Below, piece after piece: positions 8,149 through 16,815 of a stretch of DNA of 64,000 bases; the stretch's first letter is position 1; each line of letters starts with the position of its first letter. Source of the DNA: Actinomadura luzonensis (GTDB lineage Bacteria > Actinomycetota > Actinomycetes > Streptosporangiales > Streptosporangiaceae). A program made the translations under genes and the position numbers. The stretch spans positions 2,294,001 through 2,358,000 of the forward strand of contig NZ_JAKRKC020000002.1 of NCBI RefSeq assembly GCF_022664455.2, in the 5' to 3' direction. The notes under the pieces were generated by a model. The model had not been told where the DNA came from, searched no databases, and saw nothing but the letters and a program-made list of their open reading frames with translations.

Positions 8149-8951
8149 CCGAGATCGGCATCAGGGACGTCACCAAGACGTTCCACCTCCGCGACGCCGC
8201 CGAGCCGTTCACCGCCCTGTCCGGCGTCGACCTCGACGTGCGCGCGGGCGAGTTCCTGGCGCTCGTCGGGCCGAGCGGCTGCGGCAAGTCCACCCTGCTC
8301 GACCTGATCGCCGGGCTCACCCCGCCGACCAGCGGCAGCGTCCTCATCGACGGCGTCCCGGTCACCGGCCCCGGCCTCGACCGGGGCGTGGTCTTCCAGC
8401 AGTACGCGCTGTTCCCGTGGCGCACCGCGCAGGCCAACGTCGAGTTCGGGCTGGAGGCCAAGGCCGTGCCGAGGCGCGAGCGGGCGGCGCGGGCCCGCGA
8501 GCACCTGGCGCTGGTGGGCCTCGCCGGGTTCGAGGACCGCTACCCGCACGAGCTGTCCGGCGGCATGCGCCAGCGCGTGGCCATCGCCCGCAGCCTCGCC
8601 TTCGACCCCGACGTGCTGCTCATGGACGAGCCGTTCGCCGCGCTCGACGCCCAGACCCGCGAATCCCTCCAGGAGGAGCTGGTGCGCGTCTGGCAGCACA
8701 CCGGCAAGACCGTCGTCTTCATCACGCACGGCATCGACGAGGCCGTCTACCTGGGGCAGCGGGTCGCCGTCATGACCTCCAGGCCCGGCCGGATCAAGGA
8801 GGTGGTGGAGGTCGCGTTCGACTCGCGCGAGGGCGACCTGCGGGCCCACCCGGACTTCGGCGAGTACCGCCACCACATCTGGACGCTGCTGCGCGACGAG
8901 GTCGCCGCCGCGCAGCGCCAGGAGCGGGAGGTGGCGGTCTCCCATGGCTGA
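8145..8951 (+). CDS. ABC transporter ATP-binding protein, SsuB type
   Basis: Cytoplasmic ATPase, 268 residues. Walker A (GPSGCGKST) is at about 42-50, Q-loop QQYALFPW, signature LSGGMRQRVAIARS, Walker B LLMDEPFAALD and H-loop FITHGIDEA. All catalytic motifs are intact. The start at 8145 forms an ATGA overlap with the binding protein, and the last 8 bases overlap the permease gene. It should energise import of an organosulfur compound, but its membrane partner is damaged (see 8944-9918). Confidence 0.93.
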   Translation: MTEIGIRDVTKTFHLRDAAEPFTALSGVDLDVRAGEFLALVGPSGCGKSTLLDLIAGLTPPTSGSVLIDGVPVTGPGLDRGVVFQQYALFPWRTAQANVEFGLEAKAVPRRERAARAREHLALVGLAGFEDRYPHELSGGMRQRVAIARSLAFDPDVLLMDEPFAALDAQTRESLQEELVRVWQHTGKTVVFITHGIDEAVYLGQRVAVMTSRPGRIKEVVEVAFDSREGDLRAHPDFGEYRHHIWTLLRDEVAAAQRQEREVAVSHG

Positions 8952-9918
8952 CACCCGCGCCCTGCCCGGCGACCTCCACTGGTACGACCTCCCGGACGAC
9001 GAGGCCGAGACGGACGGGCCCGACACCGGCGAGCCCGACACCGGCGAGCCCGACACCGGCGAGCCCGACACCGGCGAGCCCGACACCGGCGAGCCCGACA
9101 CCGGCGAGCCCGACACCGGCGAGCCCGACACCGGCGAGCCCGACACCGGCGAGCCCGACACCGGCGAGCCCGACACCGGCGAGCCCGACACCGGCGAGCC
9201 CGACACCGGCGAGCCCGACACCGGCGAGCCCGACACCGGCGAGCCCGACACCGGCGAGCCCGACACCGGCGAGCCCGACACCGGCGAGCCCGACACCGGC
9301 GAGCCCGACACCGGCGAGCCCGACACCGGCGAGCCCGACACCGGCGAGCCCGACACCGGCGAGCCCGACACCGGCGAGCCCGACACCGGCGAGCCCGACA
9401 CCGGCGAGCCCGACACCGGCGAGCCCGACACCGGCGAGCCCGACACCGGCGAGCCCGACACCGGCGAGCCCGACACCGGCGAGCCCGACACCGGCGAGCC
9501 CGACACCGGCGAGCCCGACACCGGCGAGCCCGACACCGGCGAGCCCGACACCGGCGAGCCCGACACCGGCGAGCCCGACACCGGCGAGCCCGACACCGGC
9601 GAGCCCCTGCTGATCAAGTCGGCCCGGTCCATGGGCCTCGGCCCGGTCCGGCTGTTCCAGAAGGTGATCCTGCCCGCCGCCGTGCCGGCCATCTTCACCG
9701 GCGTCCGGCTGGCCGGGGCGACCTCGATCCTCGTGCTGCTGTTCGCCGAGATGGTCGGCGCGAAGGCCGGGCTCGGCTACCTCATCCTCGACACCCAGTC
9801 CAGCTTCCGCATCCCCGACATGTACGCCGGCATCATCACCATCTCCGCCCTCGGCCTGCTGCTCAACCTGCTCCTGGTCGCCGCCGAGCGCCGCTTCTCC
9901 ACCTGGAGGACCACGTGA
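8944..9918 (+). pseudogene. SsuC-type permease with its N-terminal membrane half replaced by (DTGEP)39
   Basis: The frame is open for 324 codons, but only the last ~105 residues are permease: the ATPase-coupling loop (IKSARSMGLGPVRLFQKVILP) and two membrane helices. The first 26 residues form a normal hydrophilic head (LHWYDLPDDEAET), followed by 195 residues of DTGEP repeats. The intact relative at 1374-2186 has about 165 further residues with three to four helices where the repeat lies. As sequenced, the protein should not form a transport channel. Either a real repeat expansion/deletion destroyed the gene, or a repeat-driven assembly collapse removed the middle. Flanking genes are intact and coupled (8-bp overlap upstream, GTGA downstream). 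Confidence 0.8.
9022..9606. repeat. 39 perfect tandem copies of a 15-bp unit
   Basis: GACACCGGCGAGCCC is repeated 39 times without a single substitution over 585 bp. The unit is a multiple of three, so frame is kept whatever the copy number (DTGEP per unit); the antisense frame is also open. Perfect identity indicates very recent expansion, active homogenisation or an assembly artefact. Confidence 0.97.
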
Positions 9919-11240
9919 CGAGAAAGCTCCACCTGAACGCCTTCCTCATGGGCGTCGGCCACCACGAGGCCGCCTGGCGGCACCCGCGCACCGAGCCCGC
10001 CCGGCTCACCGACGTACGCCACTACCAGGAGCTGGCCAGGATCGCCGAACGCGGCACGCTCGATTCGGTGTTCCTCGCCGACGGGCTCGCGCTGCAGGGC
10101 CACGTCGGGCACAACGCGCTCGGCGGCCTCGAACCCCTCACCCTGCTGTCCGCGCTCGCCGCCGTCACCGACCACATCGGGCTCATCGCCACCGTGTCCA
10201 CGACGTACAACGAGCCCTTCCACGTGGCGCGCAAGTTCGCCTCGCTCGACCACATCAGCGGCGGCCGGGCCGGCTGGAACATCGTCACCTCCGCCGGCGA
10301 GGCCGAGGCGCGCAACTTCGGCATCGAACGCCCGCCGCACGCCGCCCGCTACGCCCGCGCCGAGGAGTTCCTGGAGGTCGTGCTCAAGCTGTGGGACAGC
10401 TGGGAGGACGACGCCGTGCTGCGCGACCGGGCCGCCGGGCGCTACGCCGACACCGGCAAGATCCACGCGATCGAGCACACGGGGGAGCACTTCGCCGTGC
10501 AGGGCCCGCTCAACGCCGCCCGCCCGCCCCAGGGGCACCCGCTGCTGGTGCAGGCCGGCTCGTCGGAGGACGGCAAGGACTTCGCCGCCCGTTACGCCGA
10601 GGCCGTCTTCACCGCCCAGCAGACGCTCGCCGAGGGCCAGGAGTTCTACGCCGACCTCAAGCGCCGGGTGGCCGCGCGGGGCCGACGTCCCGAGGAGGTC
10701 CTGGTGCTGCCCGGCATCTCGCCGATCATCGGCTCCACCGAGCGGGAGGCGCTGCGGCTGGAGAAGGAGCTGGAGGAGCTGATCATCCCGGCGTACGGGC
10801 TGGCGCAGCTCCGCCAGATGACCGGCATCGAGCTCACCGAGGACGACCTGGACCGGCCGCTGCCGGAGCTCCCGGCCGAGACGGAGGGGGCGCAGAGCCG
10901 CCGCCGGCTCGTCCTGGACCTGGCCAGGCGCGAGCGCCTGACGGTCAGGGGGCTGCTGGCCCGCCTGGCCGGCGGGCGCGGCCACCGCGTCGTCGCCGGC
11001 ACGCCGGAGCAGATCGCCGACCAGCTCCAGGAGTGGTTCGAGGGCGGGGCGGCCGACGGCTTCAACGTGATGCCGCCGATCCTGCCGGACGGCCTGGCCG
11101 ACTTCGTCGACCACGTGGTGCCGGAGCTGCGCGCGAGGGGGCTGTTCCGGCACGCCTACGAGGGCCGCACCCTGCGGGAGAACTACGGCCTGCCCCGCCC
11201 CGCCTCCCGCTACGCGGCCGAGCTGGTGGCCGCCGGATGA
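9915..11240 (+). CDS. NtaA/SnaA/DszA-family flavin-dependent monooxygenase
   Basis: FMNH2-dependent, two-component monooxygenase of the bacterial luciferase superfamily, 441 residues. Family markers are the N-terminal LHLNAFLMGVGHHEAAWRHP, SVFLADGLA, the EPLTLLSALAAVTDHIGL strand and SGGRAGWNIVTS. Relatives cleave C-S or C-N bonds (dibenzothiophene sulfone, nitrilotriacetate, alkyl sulfonates or sulfides). The GTG start overlaps the permease stop, and the next gene encodes its likely flavin reductase. Together with the importer and Cys leader, the expected role is release of sulfur from an imported organosulfur compound; the substrate is unknown. Confidence 0.9.
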   Translation: MTRKLHLNAFLMGVGHHEAAWRHPRTEPARLTDVRHYQELARIAERGTLDSVFLADGLALQGHVGHNALGGLEPLTLLSALAAVTDHIGLIATVSTTYNEPFHVARKFASLDHISGGRAGWNIVTSAGEAEARNFGIERPPHAARYARAEEFLEVVLKLWDSWEDDAVLRDRAAGRYADTGKIHAIEHTGEHFAVQGPLNAARPPQGHPLLVQAGSSEDGKDFAARYAEAVFTAQQTLAEGQEFYADLKRRVAARGRRPEEVLVLPGISPIIGSTEREALRLEKELEELIIPAYGLAQLRQMTGIELTEDDLDRPLPELPAETEGAQSRRRLVLDLARRERLTVRGLLARLAGGRGHRVVAGTPEQIADQLQEWFEGGAADGFNVMPPILPDGLADFVDHVVPELRARGLFRHAYEGRTLRENYGLPRPASRYAAELVAAG

Positions 11241-11746
11241 GCGTCGTCACCGTCGTCGGCCATCCGAGAGCGGACTCCAGGACCCAGACCGTGGCGATCG
11301 CGGCCGGCGAGGCGATCGCCGCCCGCCTCGGCGGGCCGGTCGCGCACGAGCTGGTGGACCTGTCGGCGCTCGGCCCCCACCTGCTCGCCCCGGCCGCCTC
11401 CCCGGGGGTGGAGGCGGCGCTCGGCCTGGTGGCGGAGGCGAGCGTGCTGCTCGTGGCCGGCCCCACCTACAAGGGCACCTACACGGGCCTGCTGAAGGCG
11501 TTCCTGGACCGGCTGCCGCCGGCCGCGCTGGCGGGCAGGAGCGCCCTCCCGCTGCTGGTCATGGGCGATCCGAAGCACTCGCTCGCGGTGGAGGTGCACC
11601 TGCGCCCGCTGCTGGTCGAGCTGGGCGCGTCCGTCCCGACCCCCGGCCTGGCCTTCCTGGAGTCCCAGCTCCCGGACCTGCGGGAGGTCGTCGCCGCCTG
11701 GGCCGAGCAGGTCGTCCCGCAGCTCCCGGCGAGGGTGCCTCACTGA
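11237..11746 (+). CDS. NAD(P)H-dependent FMN reductase, SsuE/MsuE type
   Basis: Cytoplasmic flavodoxin-fold reductase, 169 residues, that should supply FMNH2 to the preceding monooxygenase. Visible are the N-terminal VVGHPRADSRT phosphate-binding loop, the flavin motif GPTYKGTYTGLLKAFLDRLP, and the LPLLVMG strand. The ATGA overlap with the monooxygenase gene supports production as a pair. It is the last gene of the organosulfur operon, which ends at a hairpin 36 bp downstream. Confidence 0.88.
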   Translation: MSVVTVVGHPRADSRTQTVAIAAGEAIAARLGGPVAHELVDLSALGPHLLAPAASPGVEAALGLVAEASVLLVAGPTYKGTYTGLLKAFLDRLPPAALAGRSALPLLVMGDPKHSLAVEVHLRPLLVELGASVPTPGLAFLESQLPDLREVVAAWAEQVVPQLPARVPH

Positions 11747-11781
11747 GATCTTGTCAGGCAGTCAACACGGTGTTTCTGTTG

Positions 11782-11812
11782 CGGGAGGCGCGCGCGACCC
11801 GTGCGCCTCCCG
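11782..11812. terminator. Hairpin after the organosulfur operon
   Basis: Stem CGGGAGGCGC (11782-11791) / GCGCCTCCCG (11803-11812), 10 bp perfect, with an 11-nt loop. There is no T-run, as is usual in high-GC actinomycetes. It lies between the operon end and the M36 protease start, so it may terminate the operon. Confidence 0.6.
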
Positions 11813-11832
11813 GCACGCAGAGAGGACCGTCC

Positions 11833-14748
11833 GTGTCGTCACAGTCCTGGTTACGCAGCAGCACCCTCCTCGCCGTCGCGCTCGTCGCGGCCACCCTGTC
11901 GCCTGCCGGGCCGGCCCGGGGCGAACCCGGCGGGCCGGCCCCCGTCCACGACTTCCAGGCCGAGCAGGGCGGCAAGCCCGACGTGGACAACCGGCAGGGC
12001 CGGGTCCCGCCGCCGGCCGGCGCCGACGCCCGCAGGGCCGGCTCGGCCGCCCGGATCCGCTGGAACGACCTCGGCACCCCCGCCGTCGTCACCCCCGCCG
12101 TCGTCACCGGCGCCGGGCCGCTGGCCGAGGGCCTGGGGAACGACCCCGAGCAGGCCGCGCGCGGCTACCTCAAGGCGAACGAGAGCCTCTTCGGCCTGCC
12201 CGCCGAGGCGGTGGACGCGCTGGAGCGGGTCGCGGTCAACCCCGTCGGCGCCGGCCACGCCGTGCTCCTCCGCCAGCGCTTCGGCGGCCTGCCCGCCGGG
12301 GTGGACGGCCTGGTCTCGGTCGGCGTGGTGAACGGCGCCGTCCGGTTCGTCACCTCCTCGCTGTCGCGGGCCACGCAGCCGCCGCCGGCCGCCGCGATCA
12401 CCGACCGGCAGGCCTTGGAGATCGCCGCCAGGGACGGCGGCATCGACCTCGCCACCGCCGCGACCAAGCAGGCCACGCCGGTGGCGGTGCCCGCGCCCGA
12501 CGGCGTGCACCGGGCGTACCAGGTGGTCCTGATCGGCGGCTCGGACGGCGCGCCGGCGGCGTACACCACCCACGTGGACGCCGTCACCGGCGCGATCCTG
12601 ACCCGCGAGAACCTGGTCGACCACTTCGACCCGGAGAACCCGCGCTGGGCGGTGTTCCCCGCCACCCCGCCCGGCGACCACTCCTCCGCCGACACCCGCC
12701 GGACCTGGTGCTTCGCCGCCGCCCCCGGCTGTGACCTGGTGACCGGCGGCGACCCGCGCACCGGCCTGCCGTGGGACGTGGACCACGCCACCGGCGAGCC
12801 GACGCGCACCAGCCTCGGCAACGCCGCCCGCACGTACGAGAACCGCGCCAACGGCGACCCGTTCAGCGTCGGCACCCGCACCAACGTCCTCACCCCGAGC
12901 CGGAACTACGTCCACCCGTGGCGCAACGCCTGGTACGCGGCCAAGTGCGACCCGGCCGCCCTCGACCAGCCGGGCGAGGCCGACCTGGAGGCCGCCATCG
13001 CCAACCTCAACGCCATGCACAACCGCATGCACGACTGGTCCTACCGGCTCGGCTTCACCGAGACCGCCTGGAACATGCAGGCCGGCAACGGCGACCGCGG
13101 CGGCCTCGGCGGCGACCCCGAGCAGGGCAACGCCCAGGCCGGCGCGCGGGTGGCATCGGTGCGCGACAACGCCAACCAGGTCACCGGCCCCGACGGCGTG
13201 GCCCCGATCACGAACATGTACCTGTGGCAGCCCATCGCGGGCTCCTTCTACGCGCCCTGCGTGGACGGCGACTACGACATGTCGGTCATCGCCCACGAAT
13301 ACTCGCACGCGATCTCCGGCCGCATGATCGGCGGCCCGGCCGCCGGCTGGAGCGGCGCGCAGGCCGGCGCGATGAACGAGAGCACCTCCGACCTGTTCTC
13401 CATGGAGTACCTCTTCGAGTACGGCTTCCGCGCGCCGGGCGCTACCCCGTACGTGACCGGCGGCTACGTCACCGGCGACCGGCAGCGCGGCATCCGCAAC
13501 TACGACATGTCCAAGTCGCCGCTCAACTACAGCGACCTCAACTACGACCTGGTGGGCCAGCAGACCCACGCCGACGGCGAGATCTGGTCGGCCACCCAGT
13601 TCGACGTGCGCGCGGCCTTCGTCAAGCGCTACGGCCTCGGCACCGCGGCGCTCCAGCGCTCCTGCGCGGACGGGAGGACCCCCGTGGAGCGGTGCCCGGG
13701 CAACCGGCGCTGGGTGCAGCTCGCCTACGACGCGCTGCTGCTCATGGCCTCCGGCGCGGTCACGTACGTCGACCACCGCGACGCCCTGCTGGCCGCCGAC
13801 GCCATCCGCTTCGGCGGCGCGGACCAGGACATCATGTGGCGCGCGTTCGCCCAGCACGGCCTGGGCCGCGACGCCGCCGCCACCGGCCCCAACGACGGCG
13901 ACCCGACGCCGAGCTTCACCGACCCGCTCGGCCGCAACGGCTCGGTGCGGCTGAAGCCCCTCGGCGAGGCGAAGGACGCGGCGCTGCGCCTGTACGTCGG
14001 CGACTACGAGGGCCGCGTCGTCCCCGTCGCCGACACCGACCCGGCCACCCCGCTCGGCGACACCGCCGAGCTGACGCCCGGCGTCCACTCCGCCGTGGTC
14101 GCAGGGAAGGGCTTCGGGCACCATCGCCTGACGCTCCCGGTGGTGCCGGGCGTGACGCTGCCGGTGCCGCTGCCGCTGACCCGCAACCTCGCCGCCGCGG
14201 CGGCGGGCGCGACGGCGAGCGGCGACGGCGTCAACCAGGGCCTGCTCATCGACGAGACCGAGGCCACGAACTGGGCCTCGCTCTCCGGCGCGCCGGCCGG
14301 CCGGTCGGTGGTCGTGGACCTGGCGGGCGACGCCCCCGTCACGGTCCGGCGGGTGCAGGTGAGCGCGATGCTGCGGCCGAACACCGGCGACCCGGCCGAC
14401 CCCGGCGGGCAGAACCGCTTCTCGGCCCTGCGCGCCTTCGAGGTGCTGGCCTGCAGCGCGAACTGCGCCGACCCGGCGAGCTTCAGGAAGATCTACACCA
14501 GCCCGCCCGACGCGTTCGCCGCGACGCTGCCGCGCCCGCGCGGCTCCGACCTGCTGATCAGGTCGTTCGCGGTGCGGCCGGCGGCGGCGACGCACCTGAT
14601 GCTGCGCGTGGTCAGCACGCAGTGCACCGGCAACCCGCTGTACGCGGGGGAGCAGGACGCCGACCCGGCGTCCTCGACGGACTGCGCCACGGCGAGCCCG
14701 CAGCGGGAGCAGGTGCGGGCGGCCGAGTTCCAGGCGTTCACCCGCTGA
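11833..14748 (+). CDS. Secreted M36-family (fungalysin-like) metallopeptidase
   Basis: Extracellular zinc endopeptidase, 971 residues from a GTG with AGAGGA in front; this start places a Sec signal (SSTLLAVALVAATLSPAGPARG) at the N-terminus. An FTP-like propeptide region precedes the catalytic domain. The zinc site is HEYSH (His488, His492), and the third ligand is probably Glu516 in NESTSDLFSMEY, 28 residues after the first His as in M36. The last ~180 residues form a discoidin-like beta-sandwich (DETEATNWASLSG, VVVDLAG, VRRVQVSAML), probably a substrate-binding or surface-binding module. Monocistronic, flanked by hairpins. Confidence 0.92.
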   Translation: MSSQSWLRSSTLLAVALVAATLSPAGPARGEPGGPAPVHDFQAEQGGKPDVDNRQGRVPPPAGADARRAGSAARIRWNDLGTPAVVTPAVVTGAGPLAEGLGNDPEQAARGYLKANESLFGLPAEAVDALERVAVNPVGAGHAVLLRQRFGGLPAGVDGLVSVGVVNGAVRFVTSSLSRATQPPPAAAITDRQALEIAARDGGIDLATAATKQATPVAVPAPDGVHRAYQVVLIGGSDGAPAAYTTHVDAVTGAILTRENLVDHFDPENPRWAVFPATPPGDHSSADTRRTWCFAAAPGCDLVTGGDPRTGLPWDVDHATGEPTRTSLGNAARTYENRANGDPFSVGTRTNVLTPSRNYVHPWRNAWYAAKCDPAALDQPGEADLEAAIANLNAMHNRMHDWSYRLGFTETAWNMQAGNGDRGGLGGDPEQGNAQAGARVASVRDNANQVTGPDGVAPITNMYLWQPIAGSFYAPCVDGDYDMSVIAHEYSHAISGRMIGGPAAGWSGAQAGAMNESTSDLFSMEYLFEYGFRAPGATPYVTGGYVTGDRQRGIRNYDMSKSPLNYSDLNYDLVGQQTHADGEIWSATQFDVRAAFVKRYGLGTAALQRSCADGRTPVERCPGNRRWVQLAYDALLLMASGAVTYVDHRDALLAADAIRFGGADQDIMWRAFAQHGLGRDAAATGPNDGDPTPSFTDPLGRNGSVRLKPLGEAKDAALRLYVGDYEGRVVPVADTDPATPLGDTAELTPGVHSAVVAGKGFGHHRLTLPVVPGVTLPVPLPLTRNLAAAAAGATASGDGVNQGLLIDETEATNWASLSGAPAGRSVVVDLAGDAPVTVRRVQVSAMLRPNTGDPADPGGQNRFSALRAFEVLACSANCADPASFRKIYTSPPDAFAATLPRPRGSDLLIRSFAVRPAAATHLMLRVVSTQCTGNPLYAGEQDADPASSTDCATASPQREQVRAAEFQAFTR

Positions 14749-14757
14749 CGCAAGGGA

Positions 14758-14790
14758 GAGGCCCGGCGGGGGTGGTGGCCGCCGGGCCTC
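14758..14790. terminator. Bidirectional terminator between convergent genes
   Basis: Perfect 12-bp stem GAGGCCCGGCGG / CCGCCGGGCCTC with a 9-nt loop, 10 bp after the protease stop and 25 bp before the stop of the leftward small secreted gene. It can serve both transcripts. Confidence 0.8.
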
Positions 14791-14814
14791 TGGTCAGGTG
14801 TTCAGCCGCGGGCC

Positions 14815-15231
14815 TCAGTAGATGCGGTACTTCTTGCCGCAGTTGTCGAACTTGCCGGCCCAGCAGGTGAAGGTGTAGATCTTCTTGATCCCGTGGCCGC
14901 TCCACGTGCCGACGACCTTGCCGTCGAAGGCGTGGTTGAAGCGGTGCCAGGAGCCCTTGCTGTAGTACTCGAACCAGACCCAGCCCTTCTTGCCGCCGGG
15001 CTTGTCCACGCCGTACCACTTCGTGTAGACCTTGCCGCCCTGCTTCCAGGTGCGGCCGAAGGTGTAGGCCTTGTGGTCGCTGGAGAAGAACCTGCCCCAG
15101 GTGTGGACGCCGGTGCCGGCGGTGGCGGCCTGCTGGGCGCCCGCGGTCGTGGCCTGGGCGGCCGGGGCGACGGCGAGGCCGGTCAGGGCCAGCGAGCCGG
15201 CGATGGTGGCCATGGCGAGGGTCTTACGCAT
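14815..15231 (-). CDS. Small secreted protein of unknown function
   Basis: 138 residues. The start at 15231 gives a clear Sec signal (MRKTLAMATIAGSLALTGLA...AQA) and has GGGGAGGAAA in front. The mature ~110-residue domain is rich in Trp, Tyr, Lys and Gly (WGRFFSSDHKAYTFGRTWKQGG, KGWVWFEYY) and has two Cys close to the C-terminus (CWAGKFDNC) that could form a disulfide loop. I do not recognise a catalytic motif. The composition suggests a small beta-sheet extracellular domain, but this is only descriptive. Convergent with the M36 protease. Confidence 0.75.
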   Translation of the reverse strand: MRKTLAMATIAGSLALTGLAVAPAAQATTAGAQQAATAGTGVHTWGRFFSSDHKAYTFGRTWKQGGKVYTKWYGVDKPGGKKGWVWFEYYSKGSWHRFNHAFDGKVVGTWSGHGIKKIYTFTCWAGKFDNCGKKYRIY

Positions 15232-15311
15232 TTCGGGTTTCCTCCCCGTTTGTCGGTGCTGCCGGGTGCTGTCCGGCATCACGGACATTACGGAGACCTC
15301 CAGCGAGACTC

Positions 15312-15327
15312 TGTGGAGAAATCCACA
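15312..15327. promoter_or_regulatory. Dyad upstream of the small secreted gene
   Basis: TGTGGA-GAAA-TCCACA, a perfect 6-bp inverted repeat about 80 bp upstream of the 15231 start. It lies in the 126-bp gap behind the serine-hydrolase gene and could be an operator. Confidence 0.35.
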
Positions 15328-15357
15328 CGTGGGACGTGATCAGGAGCACACCCGCCC

Positions 15358-16632
15358 TCACGAGCCGCCGAGCGGCCCCCGGTCGGCCGGGAACGGCAGG
15401 AACGGGGCCGTGGCCGCCTTCGCCGCGGCCGCCCCGGCGTCGCCGCACAGCGCCACCAGCAGGTGATCGACCTGGGCGTAGTCGATGGCGTGCGGCACGA
15501 GGTGCCCGTTCTCGTCCACGGTCTGGTACTTCGTGCGGTTGACCCCGAAGGAGATCTGCCGGGCGCCGTCCGGGCTGGACAACGACTGCGTGGCCATGCC
15601 GAACACGCCGCCGTCGTGCCCCCAGAACCGGCCGCAGGGCAGGTCGAGGGCGTAGATGCCGAGGCCGTACTCGATCCGGCCGCCGCCCGCCAGGACGGGC
15701 ACCGTCTTCTGCATCTCGGCGAGCTGCGCCGGGCCGACCAGCTCGCCGCGCAGCAGCGCCCGGTAGAACCGGTTGAGGTCGTCCATGGTGGAGGTGACCG
15801 CCCCGGCCGTGCTCGCCCACGACGGGTCGTAGACGCTGTAGTCGCGCGGCGGGTCGATGAAGCCGTACCACGACTCGTACGCCTTGGAGTGCGGCCCGGG
15901 GATGTGCGGCGTGCGCGGGAACGACGTGTGCCGCAGGCCCGCCTTCCTGATCACCTCGCGGGTGACGTAGTCCTCGGCGTCCTGGCCGGTCACCTTCTCC
16001 AACAGCAGGCCGGCCAGCACGTAGTTGGTGTTCGAGTACGAGCCGGGGGCCGCGCCCGGCTCGCCCGTGGGCGGCGCGGCGAGGCCCATCCGGGCCAGGT
16101 CCTCCGGCGCGAACCTGCGGAAGCGGTTGTCGTCCAGGCTGCGCGTCGAGCCCTCGCCGAGCGAGGGGAACGCGGGCAGGATGTAGTCGGCGATGTGGCT
16201 GGTGTGGTTGAGCAGCATCCGCACCGTGATCCGCTGCCCGCGCTCGCCCGGCACCAGGTCCGGCAGGTACCGGCCCACGGGGGCGTCCAGCTCGACCGCG
16301 CCCCGCCCGGCCTGCTGGAGGATCGCGACCGAGACGAAGGTCTTGGTGATGCTGCCGATGCGGTGCACCAGGTCGGGGCGGACCGGGCGGCCGGTGTCCA
16401 CGTCGGCCACGCCGGCCGCGCCCCGCCAGGTCCGGCTCCCGTCGCGGACCTCCGAGTACATCCCGAACATGCCGGCGTCGTGGACGGCCTCCAGCGTCCG
16501 CCGGAGCGCCTGGCGGTCCAGGCCGCCGGCCGCCTCGGCGGGGGCGGCCAGGGCTCCGGCCGCGAGCAGCGCGCCCATGGCGGTGGCGGCGGCCGCCCGC
16601 CGGGCGCTGGTGGGGAATCGGCGAGAAGTCAT
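15358..16632 (-). CDS. Secreted serine hydrolase, beta-lactamase class C / DD-carboxypeptidase-like
   Basis: Penicillin-binding-protein-fold hydrolase, 424 residues, with a signal peptide after a basic N-terminus (RRAAAATAMGALLAAGALAAPAEA). The catalytic SxxK is SITK (Ser94, Lys97), the Tyr motif is YSNTNY and the third motif is WGHDGG, giving HxG rather than KTG as in many esterase/DD-peptidase relatives. A DD-carboxypeptidase, D-aminopeptidase or esterase role outside the cell is expected; true beta-lactamase activity cannot be claimed. Divergent from a methyltransferase. Confidence 0.88.
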   Translation of the reverse strand: MTSRRFPTSARRAAAATAMGALLAAGALAAPAEAAGGLDRQALRRTLEAVHDAGMFGMYSEVRDGSRTWRGAAGVADVDTGRPVRPDLVHRIGSITKTFVSVAILQQAGRGAVELDAPVGRYLPDLVPGERGQRITVRMLLNHTSHIADYILPAFPSLGEGSTRSLDDNRFRRFAPEDLARMGLAAPPTGEPGAAPGSYSNTNYVLAGLLLEKVTGQDAEDYVTREVIRKAGLRHTSFPRTPHIPGPHSKAYESWYGFIDPPRDYSVYDPSWASTAGAVTSTMDDLNRFYRALLRGELVGPAQLAEMQKTVPVLAGGGRIEYGLGIYALDLPCGRFWGHDGGVFGMATQSLSSPDGARQISFGVNRTKYQTVDENGHLVPHAIDYAQVDHLLVALCGDAGAAAAKAATAPFLPFPADRGPLGGS

Positions 16633-16730
16633 GGCCTCAGCATGCGCCGGGCGGGGGTGCGGGGATAAGTCGGCGATGTCACCGGGTGGGTATGACAGGG
16701 ATCATGCGTTCCCGATGACATCGCGCGAGC

Positions 16731-16787
16731 GCGCGGGTGAAAGGGCGCGCGGGTGAAAGGGCGCGCGGGTGAAAAGGGCGCGCGCCC
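16731..16787. repeat. 16-bp tandem repeat in an intergenic region
   Basis: About three and a half copies of GCGCGCGGGTGAAAGG, the third with one extra A, just upstream of the methyltransferase start. It contains several GTGAAA triplets but no good ribosome site. Confidence 0.8.
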
Positions 16788-16815
16788 GGCGCCGCCCGCG
16801 CGGCATGATCGCTGG

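Noticed and set aside
9022..9606. The 39-unit repeat as a CRISPR array or origin iterons
   Set aside because: Units are contiguous with no spacers, lie in frame inside an operon, and show no AT-rich or DnaA-box context.
8124..9698. Long minus-strand ORF containing SPVSG repeats
   Set aside because: It is the antisense of the 15-bp repeat and of the ATPase gene; no ribosome site and no recognisable domain.
11851..14595. 914-codon minus-strand ORF opposite the M36 protease
   Set aside because: Composition is an antisense artefact (runs of G, V, A, R); the protease reading explains all conserved residues.
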